Shown in pieces: positions 6,707-11,722 of a stretch of 11,722 nt of DNA. How positions within the stretch are numbered: the stretch's first letter is position 1; every line of letters starts with the position of its first letter. A model generated the notes under the pieces. That model worked only from the letters and a program-made list of their open reading frames with translations, did not search any database and was not told the DNA's origin. The position numbers and the translations under genes were made by a program. Where the stretch lies: positions 156,559 to 168,280 of the forward strand of contig MU646870.1 in the NCBI GenBank assembly GCA_026770585.1, given 5' to 3'. Origin of the DNA: Baffinella frigidus. Lineage: Eukaryota > Cryptophyceae > Cryptomonadales > Baffinellaceae.

Positions 6707-7032
6707 ACGTTTCATCTTAAAAGTCCATTTCCTTCAGGATTCAGGTTAAAGTATTTAGAATCGTGTCCCGTCCTCGCTCGGTAGCGGCACTGCTTTGGGA
6801 CGATAATGTGTGTCCGTGTGCTAGGGCCGACCGTAGCCAAACACCGTGTGCCAACCCCCCTTGTTTCGAGGAGTCCCCCGACTGATCTAATCTCGGAACA
6901 TAACATAATATGTGAATACACCTTAGCCTTGTTTTTACGCCTAAAATAGAATATCCACCCGTATCTTTGGCGCTGGAAGCCTTAAGATACACAGCAGATT
7001 CTGTTGTTTTCCGAAATGAGATCAGGATCCTA

Positions 7033-7245
7033 GTGCAGTGGGACGTTGGGCGGGCGGGAAGCTCACCCTGAACCCTAAACCCTGCACCCTACACCCTACA
7101 CCCTACACCCTGAACCCTACACCCTACACCCTAAACCCTACACCCTACACCCTACACCCTACATCCTACACCCTACAACCCACACCCTACACCCTAAACC
7201 CAAATCTAAATATCCGTGCAGTGGGACGTTCGGCGGGCGGGAAGC
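7033..7245. repeat. 30-bp direct repeats around a telomere-like tract
   Basis: 7033-7062 and 7216-7245 are identical over 30 bases except one (GTGCAGTGGGACGTT then G or C, then GGCGGGCGGGAAGC). Between them lies a tract of CCCTACA, CCCTGAA and CCCTAAA units (7065-7203). Either the tract was inserted with a duplication of its target, or an ancestral unit of flank plus tract was tandemly duplicated; a second tract follows at 7303. Confidence 0.75.
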
Positions 7246-7302
7246 GGATCGCATATACCTCTAAGAACAAGGTTGTCTCCAGCTGGGTGGTCACTCTCCT
7301 CC

Positions 7303-7456
7303 CCAAACCCTACACCCTAAACCCTCAACCCTAACCCCTAAACCCTACACCCTGAACCCTTAGCCCTAAACCCTTAACCTAAACCCTAAACCCTAAACCC
7401 TAGACCCTAAACCCTAAACCCCGAACCCTGAACCGTAAACCCTGAACCCTGAACCC
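7303..7456 (-). repeat. CCCTAAA telomere-like tract
   Basis: CCCTAAA units with CCCTACA and CCCTGAA variants and a few 8-base units (CCCCTAAA, CCCTTAAC). It ends at unique sequence near 7457. The interval 7457-7605 has no gene; GGGCTCGTAG at 7504-7513 matches the interior of the TA/GCTCTG element at 2271. Confidence 0.8.
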
Positions 7457-7605
7457 GAGTAGTGCGCCCCCTACCAAACCCGCTAACAAGTCCATTCTAA
7501 TTCGGGCTCGTAGTACAAAGTTAAAACGCTTTGGTATGAAACGTTTTAAACCTGTGCCCCCCCCGTGGATCCCGAGCCCCCGTTCCTCCCCACCCTGCTC
7601 TGCGT

Positions 7606-7940
7606 TGCCTACGAACCAATTCCTTGATACCTAGCTCTGCCCAAATTTTATTCTGGCTCGTCCTTGAAGGTATTTAAGAGCAGAAATGCAGTACAAAAGG
7701 GCGGAACGAAAGACTTTTACACGATTCAGAATAAAACTCGGGCAGAGCTAGGATATTCTAGCTAGGAATCAATTCGTTGATACGTTTCCTAGGAATCAAC
7801 TCCTTGACATGCTATCTAGGAATCAGAGAAGTGACAAGTTACCCAGGAATCAATTCCTTGAAGCACGTCAACCAGGAATCAGAGCAGTGATACGTGGCCT
7901 AGGAATCAATTCCTTGAAACACGCCATGTAGGAATTAGAC
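7606..7940. repeat. 27-29-bp tandem array interrupted by a MITE
   Basis: Units begin TAGGAATCAATTCCTTGA and occur with AGGAAT at 7764, 7791, 7818, 7845, 7873, 7901 and 7930. Alternate units carry AGGAATCAGAG(A/C)AGTGA instead. A further unit half, CCAATTCCTTGATACC, lies at 7616-7631, before the MITE at 7632-7750, and the array resumes at TAGGAT right after it, so the MITE split the array. Confidence 0.75.
7632..7750. mobile_element. TA/GCTCTG MITE, copy 3
   Basis: It starts TAGCTCTGCCCAAATTTTAT and ends AATAAAACTCGGGCAGAGCTA; the terminal repeats match over about 24 bases with two mismatches. The left end is about 80% identical to the copy at 2271 over 30 bases, including GGCTCGT. Removing it with one TA restores CCTAGGA, the normal junction between units of the surrounding tandem array. 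No coding sequence. Confidence 0.8.
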
Positions 7941-8164
7941 TACGTCGGCAACCTCCCGCACGCCCAGCTCGCTTTGATCGCAGGTGTGGTATCGATTAAA
8001 TCTAATCGTTTTCTGGCAACAAAACTTACTGCATAAATGCTTTACTATTACTAGTAAGACCCAATTGTGTAGCAATTTTCGTTGGCAGAAAACGCTTAAA
8101 TTTCATCGCTTCTGGAGATTTGATCGCAGCTGTCTTTGATCTTCTTCTTCTTCTTCTTCTTCTT
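7941..8164 (+). CDS. Possible small exons on both sides of hairpin copy D
   Basis: From 7941 the plus strand reads YVGNLPHAQLALIA up to GCAG at 7983. If 7984-8129 is treated as an intron (GTGTGG...GATCGCAG), the frame continues AVFDLLLL into a CTT microsatellite and then stops. YVGNLP resembles the RNP2 motif of RRM proteins, but six residues are not enough to call one. Very weak. Confidence 0.12.
7990..8113. mobile_element. Hairpin element, copy D (core inverted)
   Basis: The core reads AAATGCTTTACTATTACTAG, the reverse complement of the core of the copy at 9384. Arms CGTTTTCTG..CAAC / GTTGGCAGAAAACG extend outward through ATCGATTAAATCTAAT and its imperfect complement. An 11-base direct repeat TTTGATCGCAG lies on both sides (7973-7983, 8119-8129) and may be a target duplication. 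A GT...AG interval 7984-8129 (146 bases) encloses it. Confidence 0.7.
8141..8164 (+). repeat. CTT microsatellite
   Basis: Eight CTT units in a row on the plus strand, just downstream of hairpin copy D. Confidence 0.85.
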
Positions 8165-8255
8165 TATTACTCACGATACAGGTCCTAGGTAGGCCCTTAA
8201 ACCTTGAGAGTTGAGTGATACAAAAGTCTACGAGCCTTAAGTTGTTTGACCGCAG

Positions 8256-8930
8256 GTGGGCGGACACGACCTCCCCCCCACCCCCCCTCCCGCCGCCCCC
8301 CCCGCCGCCCCCCGCGACTTCTCGCTCGCGTATCTCCGCCGGGAACCGCCGGGAACCGAGACGCCGCTTTACAAAGACGGGGATAGAGAAGCCGCTTTAC
8401 AAAGAGCTCAAAGGGCTGGGTCCGGAGGCGGGCCCACGCCCACGGCGGGGCGCGCGCAGAAGCCCGCGACGCCGCAGCGCGGGGCGTCGCTCATGGCCAC
8501 GGGGGGGAGGGCGGACGGGGCGGTGCACCAGGTGGGGAAGGGGGCGCGGGCGGTGGCGGATCCCCTGGGGGTGTTAGACGGACGGGACGACGGACGTGAC
8601 GTGACGTCCGGCATCGGACGTGACGCGGACGGGATGATGTTCGTGGATGGCGGGGGCGACGGGCAGTTTGTGGCGCCCAGCTACAACACCCTCTCCTCGG
8701 TGTCCGACATGGACGCGGAGGACGACGCGCTCGACGAATCTGCAGCCGCACCCGCGCCCGCGCCGCGCCCACTCCCTGAGCCTCAGCGACATCCTGAGCC
8801 TGAGCCTGAGCCGGAGCCTGAGCCTGAGCGGCGCGACGCCCCTGTGGAAGAGAGGCGGAGGGGGAAGGAGGAGCGAAAGGAGGGGGTTGGGAGCTCGACG
8901 CGGAGCAACCTTCCACAGGCTAGACCCTAG
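8256..8930 (+). CDS. Terminal exon of a low-complexity protein
   Basis: Open from an AG acceptor context (TTTGACCGCAG/GTGGGC at 8255/8256) to TAG at 8928-8930, 224 codons with GC-rich third positions. Order: proline/alanine-rich start, DFSLAYLRREPPGTETPLYK, a basic/glycine-rich middle (RAQKPATPQRGASLMATGGR), an Asp/Gly-rich stretch (DGRDDGRDVTSGIGRDADGM), SYNTLSSVSDMDAEDDALDE, a PEPEPEPEPE run, and a charged tail EERRRGKEERKEG. The upstream in-frame codon at 8256 is GTG, so the start is expected in an upstream exon, not found. A short duplication GCCGCTTTACAAAGA (at about 8363 and 8391) lies near the 5' end. Mostly disordered; product not recognised. The opposite-strand frames (Leu/Arg repeats) are shadows. 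Telomere-like repeats start directly after the stop. Confidence 0.5.
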   Translation: MGGHDLPPTPPPAAPPAAPRDFSLAYLRREPPGTETPLYKDGDREAALQRAQRAGSGGGPTPTAGRAQKPATPQRGASLMATGGRADGAVHQVGKGARAVADPLGVLDGRDDGRDVTSGIGRDADGMMFVDGGGDGQFVAPSYNTLSSVSDMDAEDDALDESAAAPAPAPRPLPEPQRHPEPEPEPEPEPERRDAPVEERRRGKEERKEGVGSSTRSNLPQARP

Positions 8931-8933
8931 CCC

Positions 8934-9052
8934 CAAGACTCTACACCCTACACCCTGAACCTTGAACCCTACATCCGAAACCCTGAACCCTAGACGCTAA
9001 ACCCTAAACCCTAAAACTTAGACCCTAGACCCTAAACCCTGAACCCCAACCC
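8934..9052 (-). repeat. CCCTAAA telomere-like tract, left of TIR element
   Basis: CCCTACA, CCCTGAA, CCCTAGA and CCCTAAA units, beginning immediately after the stop of the 8256-8930 exon and continuing on the other side of the TIR element at 9274. If the exon is transcribed, its 3' UTR would consist of this repeat. Confidence 0.8.
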
Positions 9053-9273
9053 TTATTGTCGAAATGGGCTCCGCGCGGAAACAAATAAGGTCAGGTCAGG
9101 CACGGATCCAGCATTTTTTGAATTGTTTTGCCCTTTTGTGTTTATCTTATGGGCGGGGGATGCTATTTTGGGATAAAAATCTTTCCCAAGATTGCATAAA
9201 AGTTCATTTTCTGAGAAACCCGGCTCGTTCCTGACCTGACCTCGATTCTGTGCGGAGCCCATTTCGACAATAA
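9053..9273. mobile_element. 221-bp TIR element inside telomere-like DNA
   Basis: The terminal repeats begin TTATTGTCGAAATGGGCTCC and pair again through GGTCAGGTCAGG / CCTGACCTGACC. The first 22 bases are perfect and the total arm is about 48 bases with a diverged middle. The unique interior is AT-richer (about 9105-9220). TA on each side is compatible with target duplication, but TTA/TAA could equally belong to the repeat. It carries no ORF of note and does not share ends with the other families here. Confidence 0.8.
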
Positions 9274-9315
9274 ACCCTACACCCTAAACCCCAAACCCTA
9301 AACCCTAAACCCTGA
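9274..9315 (-). repeat. CCCTAAA telomere-like tract, right of TIR element
   Basis: About six units, mainly CCCTAAA. It runs directly into the AG that precedes the first armadillo-like exon (CCTGAAGCAG/GAGGTG). Confidence 0.75.
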
Positions 9316-9320
9316 AGCAG

Positions 9321-9376
9321 GAGGTGATCGACCTGCTGGTGGTGCTATCGGGACCGGGCGGCGCACCGCAGGACAA
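9321..9376 (+). CDS. 56-base exon, copy 1
   Basis: After GAAGCAG, it reads EVIDLLVVLSGPGGAPQD and ends in phase 2 before GTAAAC. Compared with copy 2 it has five synonymous differences (in codons for L, G, G, G, A) and one replacement (Q versus R), which supports protein-level selection. Confidence 0.6.
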
Positions 9377-11427
9377 GTAAACGCTCCGCAAAATTATCAA
9401 TTGATTGATTTTGGTAACGAAATTTACTACACGATTGGGTCATACTAGTAATAGTAAAGCATTTATGTAGTAAATTTCGTTGCGCCAAAAGTAATTAATT
9501 GATAATTTTGCGGAGAGGAGGTGATCGACCTGCTGGTGGTGCTGTCGGGGCCGGGTGGGGCGCCGCGAGACAGGTAAAAGCCGAAAACCAACGTCAGAGG
9601 AGGGTGGCCCTTGGGAACAGCCTAGGACTGCCGTTTTCGAGGTTTAGTAATTTTCATTGGAAGCCCTTAGCCGCTGCGTCCTTCTAGCGGCTCGGAGTGT
9701 TTTTATCGCGGCTATAAGGCAGTTGGATCGGGTCGGTTGGAAAAAATCAAAGCGAAGAGGCACGCTTTCGCAATTGTGATCGACCTGCTGGAGGTGCTGT
9801 CGGGGCCGGGTGGGGCGCTGCAGGACAGGTAAAACCCGGATGCCAATGTCGAAAGGGGACGTGTAAACCCCAACTTCTAAAGCCTACATAGATTGATGTG
9901 GAGTTCGGCGTGACAGAGCGGCGACGGAGCAGGGCCCGCGGGCCGAATCCTGGCGCCGAAAACCCACGCGGCTAACCGGGCAGTGGGCGCCACCAATAAG
10001 CTGATGGCGGGTTCGGCGTTGCGAACTCGTTGTTTTGAAGAAACAGTAGAATCGTTGTTTTAAACCAACATTACAATCGTTGTTTTGAACGGTTGTTGCG
10101 TGACAGGGCGGCGACGGAGCTACGCGCGATCCTGCATGACAAGCGCGCTGTTGCCGCTCTCTCCGCCGAGCCATGGGCCCTCAAGGTCCGAGATTTCAAT
10201 ATTATCCCGCCGAGTATCCAAATTAAATGCTCGGGGGCTGGATATTACGGCTCGATTTTGTGGAAATTCCAGTAACCCCCACCCAATTTTGAGCGCTCTC
10301 TCCGCTCTCTCCGCCGAGCCGTGGGTCCTCAAGGACCCCACAGTTACTCCTAGTAACGGAGGTTCACTTTTGATGTGAGACGTCCCACTCTCGACTTTTG
10401 TCGCCGCTCTCTCCGGAGAGCCCTGGGCCCTCACGGCCACTGTCCCGAGGCGGGCCTATCTGTCTCGGGTGCAAAGCGTTTCGGCTCTCAGGTTCCAGCC
10501 TAGGCGGAACATCCGCGATTCCGGGGTGGTTTTAGTACGGAGTGTCGCCGCTCGCTCCGCCGAGCCCTGGGCCTTTAAGGTCCTCCTCCAGGGACCTCCC
10601 GGAAGAGATATGATAGAAGGGATTAAGACGAAAATAGACTTGAACCCTCCCCCCCCCCCGGAAAGTGGCTATCACCCCCGAGAAACTGGCCACCACACCC
10701 CAGGAAGCAGCTACCACCCCCCAGAAAGTGGCTACCACACCCACCCACCCCCCAGAAAGTGGCTACCACACCCACTCTCCGGCGAGCCCTGGGCCCTCAA
10801 GGCCCGTGGTGCTGGGAAGGTCCAGCTCTGATTCGGTGTGGAAGGGACTGCAATCCCGCTCCTCTTAGCCCCACCAGAGAGCCCTGCGATTGCCTGCAAG
10901 CTCGGAGTTCCCCTCTTTAACGCTCGACGCGCGGGGAGTAAACGTCTCTTTCTCTCTTTCTAACAAAGGTCTCTCTCTCTCTCTGACTCCCTCTCTCTGA
11001 CTCCCTCTCTCCGACTCTCTCTCTGACTCTCTCTCCGACTCTCTCTCTGACTCCCTCTCTCTGACTCTCTCTCCGACTCTCTCTCCCACTCTCTCTCTGA
11101 CTCTCTCTCCCACTGTCTCCGACTCTCTCTCCCACTCTCTCTCCCACTCTCCCCGACTCTCTCTCTACCACAGGCGCTCTCCCGACCGCTGATCGACGGG
11201 CGACCCACGGCGTGCGAGGCGGCGGCTGCGTGCCTGCGTCACGTCGCCCTCGACGCTGAGGGCGCGGCCCAGATGGTACCATCGCGTACCCCTGTTGAAT
11301 CACACCCTGTTGGATCACACCCGGGACCCTGGACTCGAAACCCTGAGGGCGTGCGCACGCGGCGTGCGAGGCGGCGGCTGCGTGCCTGAGACATGTCGCC
11401 TTCGATGCTGAGGGCGCGGCCCAGATG
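9321..11427 (+). CDS. Armadillo-repeat-like gene with duplicated exons, possibly decayed
   Basis: Plus-strand exon-like blocks: a 56-base exon (three copies, 9321-9828), a 79-base exon (10107-10185, plus a fragment at 9917), a short ALSAEPWALK block (five copies, 10151-10819) and an ACEAAAACLRHVALDAEG block (two copies, 11174-11427). GT and AG dinucleotides sit at most block edges. Joining 9773-9828 to 10107-10185 gives an uninterrupted frame through GALQD, then R, then AATELRAILHDK. The alternating helix-like pattern and the ACEAAAACLRHVALDAEG block fit armadillo (ARM) repeats of about 42 residues, a fold that binds peptides or partner proteins. No start or complete transcript can be built: later ALSAEPWALK copies lack clean splice sites, and one 79-base copy is broken. 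It could be a gene with alternative exons or a decaying duplication. Confidence 0.5.
9377..9517 (+). mobile_element. Hairpin element, copy E, filling a candidate intron
   Basis: The inverted repeat CTCCGCAAAATTATCAATT (from 9384) / AATTGATAATTTTGCGGAG (to 9515) continues inward through AACGAAATTTACTACAC / GTAGTAAATTTCGTT, with the core CATACTAGTAATAGTAAAGC. The candidate intron is GTAAACG + element + AG, 141 bases, exactly between copies 1 and 2 of the 56-base exon. This is the most complete copy in the window and the reference for the family. Confidence 0.75.
9518..9573 (+). CDS. 56-base exon, copy 2
   Basis: It follows GGAGAG and reads EVIDLLVVLSGPGGAPRD, ending AG/GTAAAA in phase 2. Same length and phase as copy 1. 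The sequence after the donor (GTAAAAGCCGAAAACCAACG) is homologous to that after copy 3, so exon and 5' intron were duplicated together. Confidence 0.6.
9574..9772 (+). other. Interval between exon copies 2 and 3, with hairpin-arm remnant
   Basis: It contains GGTTTAGTAATTTTCATTGG at 9641-9660, matching the right arm of the hairpin family (GTGTAGTAATTTTCATTG at 6395-6412). The rest of the element is not recognisable. No coding signal. Confidence 0.45.
9773..9828 (+). CDS. 56-base exon, copy 3 (acceptor lost?)
   Basis: It reads VIDLLEVLSGPGGALQD and ends AG/GTAAAA in phase 2. The first codon is ATT rather than GAG, and no AG directly precedes it (nearest at 9757-9758), so the acceptor may be mutated or the exon may start further upstream. 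Three replacements relative to copy 2. Confidence 0.5.
9917..10004 (+). pseudogene. Broken copy of the 79-base exon
   Basis: GTGACAG/AGCGGCGACGGAGC (9910-9930) matches the acceptor region of the exon at 10107 over about 24 bases and reads AATE in the same phase. It then diverges into an unrelated frame that stops at 10002-10004. Probably a truncated duplicate. Confidence 0.4.
10027..10101. repeat. 25-bp tandem repeat, three units
   Basis: TCGTTGTTTT(G/A)AA starts at 10027, 10052 and 10077, an exact 25-base period with diverged second halves. It lies just before the acceptor of the 79-base exon and is probably intronic. Confidence 0.65.
10107..10185 (+). CDS. 79-base exon, intact copy
   Basis: After GCGTGACAG it enters in phase 2 and reads AATELRAILHDKRAVAALSA followed by EPWALK, ending in phase 0 before GTCCGA. 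The frame matches the phase-2 donor of all three 56-base exons. The AATELRAIL helix resembles the third helix of an ARM repeat (AAGALRNLA type). Confidence 0.55.
10291..10819 (+). repeat. Four further copies of the ALSAEPWALK block
   Basis: The block GCTCTCTCCGCCGAGCC plus TGGGCCCTCAAG recurs at 10303-10335 (SALSAEPWVLK), 10400-10435 (VAALSGEPWALT), 10544-10579 (VAARSAEPWAFK) and 10775-10819 (LSGEPWALKARGAGK). The changes keep the peptide recognisable. Sequence between copies is unrelated and often non-coding, so these look like dispersed exon duplicates or a gene-internal repeat. The first and third are followed by AAGGACC and AAGGTCC respectively. Confidence 0.55.
10660..10774. repeat. GAAAGTGGCTACCACACCC minisatellite
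   Basis: Five imperfect units of 20-30 bases (near 10660, 10680, 10703, 10724 and 10754) with C-rich linkers. It lies between two EPWALK blocks; the plus frame would read SGYHPP-like repeats, but it is more likely intronic. Confidence 0.7.
10969..11170 (+). repeat. CTCTCTGACTC microsatellite / polypyrimidine tract
   Basis: About 200 bases of CTCTCT interrupted by GACTC, CGACTC and CCACTC. It ends in CTACCACAG directly before the ARM-like exon at 11174, so it could be a very long polypyrimidine tract. The opposite strand gives long open Arg/Glu/Ser frames that are repeat artefacts. Confidence 0.85.
11174..11275 (+). CDS. ARM-repeat-like exon, copy 1
   Basis: 102 bases, 34 codons, phase 0 at both ends, from CCACAG/GCGCTC to CAGATG/GTACCA. 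It reads ALSRPLIDGRPT and then ACEAAAACLRHVALDAEG and AAQM. This matches the armadillo pattern: a short second helix, then EAAA.CLR.VAL and D.EG.A. It is the strongest domain evidence in the window, by eye only. Confidence 0.6.
11292..11325. repeat. 17-bp tandem duplication
   Basis: CTGTTGAATCACACC and CTGTTGGATCACACC are consecutive, between the two ARM-like copies. Probably spacer. Confidence 0.5.
11362..11427 (+). CDS. ARM-repeat-like exon, copy 2 (5' part different)
   Basis: It lies 152 bases after copy 1 and reads ACEAAAACLRHVAFDAEG then AAQM. Differences from copy 1: CGT to AGA, CAC to CAT and GAC to GAT, all synonymous, and one L to F. Upstream, the frame runs into a TGA and no clear acceptor is visible, so the copy may be partial. 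The following GTACCATCGC is duplicated too. Confidence 0.55.
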
Positions 11428-11470
11428 GTACCATCGCACACCCTACACCCTAAAGATTTTTTTTCGCATT

Positions 11471-11512
11471 CCGGTCACACCCTGAACGTGACCGGTATCG
11501 GGGTGTGACCGG
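11471..11512. repeat. 12-base perfect hairpin
   Basis: CCGGTCACACCC (11471-11482) pairs with GGGTGTGACCGG (11501-11512); the loop is 18 bases and contains GTGACCGG again. It follows a short telomere-like stretch and an eight-base-plus T run at about 11457-11464. Position downstream of the last exon would suit an RNA 3' structure, but this is speculative. Confidence 0.45.
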
Positions 11513-11722
11513 CAACCCTGAACCATCAGCCTGGGTGAATCAACCCCGAACCTCGAAACCCAAACCACTTTCCCCTTCACCCCAAACCCTACACCCCAAA
11601 CCCCTAACCCTGAACCCTGAACCCTGAACCATGCACCCTAAACCCTAAACCCTGCACCCTGAACCCTGAACCCTGAACCCTGAACCCTGAACCCTGAACC
11701 CTGAACCCTGAACCCTGAACCC
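11513..11722 (-). repeat. Telomere-like tract ending in a CCCTGAA array
   Basis: Degenerate CCCAAAC/CCCTACA start, then mixed units, and from about 11648 to the window end a uniform run of about ten CCCTGAA units. The polarity (C-rich on plus at the right edge) is opposite to that of a chromosome end reached on the right, so it is interstitial or inverted. The tract continues beyond the window. Confidence 0.85.

Noticed and set aside
6712-6992. Two minus-strand frames (69 and 83 codons)
   Set aside because: No codon bias, no family, overlapping each other in different frames.
7038-7334. Plus-strand frame of 98 codons (TLNPTPYTLN repeats)
   Set aside because: Translation of the telomere-like CCCTACA/CCCTGAA tract.
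8491-8936. Minus-strand frames of 120-141 codons
   Set aside because: Leu/Arg and Pro/Ala low-complexity shadows of the plus-strand exon, whose third positions carry the GC bias.
630-9515. CRISPR array interpretation of the spaced palindromic repeats
   Set aside because: Copies are kilobases apart, occur in both orientations, have no regular spacers and no cas genes; the genome is eukaryotic.
10865-11441. Minus-strand frames of 82-174 codons rich in RESERE repeats
   Set aside because: Direct translation of the CT microsatellite; the plus strand holds the ARM-like block in the same area.
11600-11722. A true chromosome end at the right edge
   Set aside because: At a right-hand end the plus strand should read TTTAGGG; here it reads CCCTGAA/CCCTAAA, the wrong polarity.
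1-11722. tRNA, rRNA or other structured RNA genes
   Set aside because: No cloverleaf with conserved T-loop words and no rRNA core words were recognised by eye on either strand.

Overview
The window looks like nuclear DNA of a eukaryote, most likely a GC-rich microalga. The reasons are tracts of plant/green-algal telomere-type repeat (TTTAGGG on one strand, CCCTAAA on the other), short GT-AG introns, no bacterial-style operons, and dense small inverted-repeat elements. A prasinophyte-type green alga (Cymbomonas-like genomes come to mind) is a guess, not a demonstration. Nothing here looks bacterial, viral or organellar.

Layout. 1-760: two inverted-repeat elements, a TTTAGGG tract and a TTTGGGG-rich tract. 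760-2670: little convincing coding; two adjacent TA-bounded inverted-repeat elements, a 109-bp tandem repeat, and a nested fold-back. 2692-3331 (minus) and 3646-3992 (plus): two divergent, intron-containing gene fragments, the first with a possible F5/8-type (discoidin-like) domain. 4260-5500: fold-backs, a 143-bp near-perfect palindrome and one weak ORF. 5617-6037: telomere-like tracts, then a small minus-strand gene (6031-about 6518) interrupted by an inverted-repeat element. 6500-7460: fold-back and more telomere-like tracts. 7606-8130: a 27-29-bp tandem array interrupted by a TA element, then another inverted-repeat element. 8256-8930: plus-strand terminal exon of a low-complexity protein. 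8930-9315: telomere-like DNA containing a 221-bp TIR element. 9321-11427: broken or multi-exon plus-strand gene made of repeatedly duplicated armadillo-repeat-like exons, with minisatellites in its introns. 11428-11722: telomere-like repeats again.

The most interesting signal is a family of hairpin elements, each with a shared core around ACTAGTAAT and arms related to AACGAAATTTACTACAC. At four places, on both strands, a copy fits inside a GT...AG interval of 137-146 bases, between stretches that read open when the interval is removed. The clearest case separates two copies of the same 56-base exon. This suggests introner-like elements (mobile elements that become introns). The second signal is tandem duplication of phase-matched exons that differ mainly at synonymous sites, the architecture seen for alternative (mutually exclusive) exons. 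All readings were made by eye; no search or alignment program was run.
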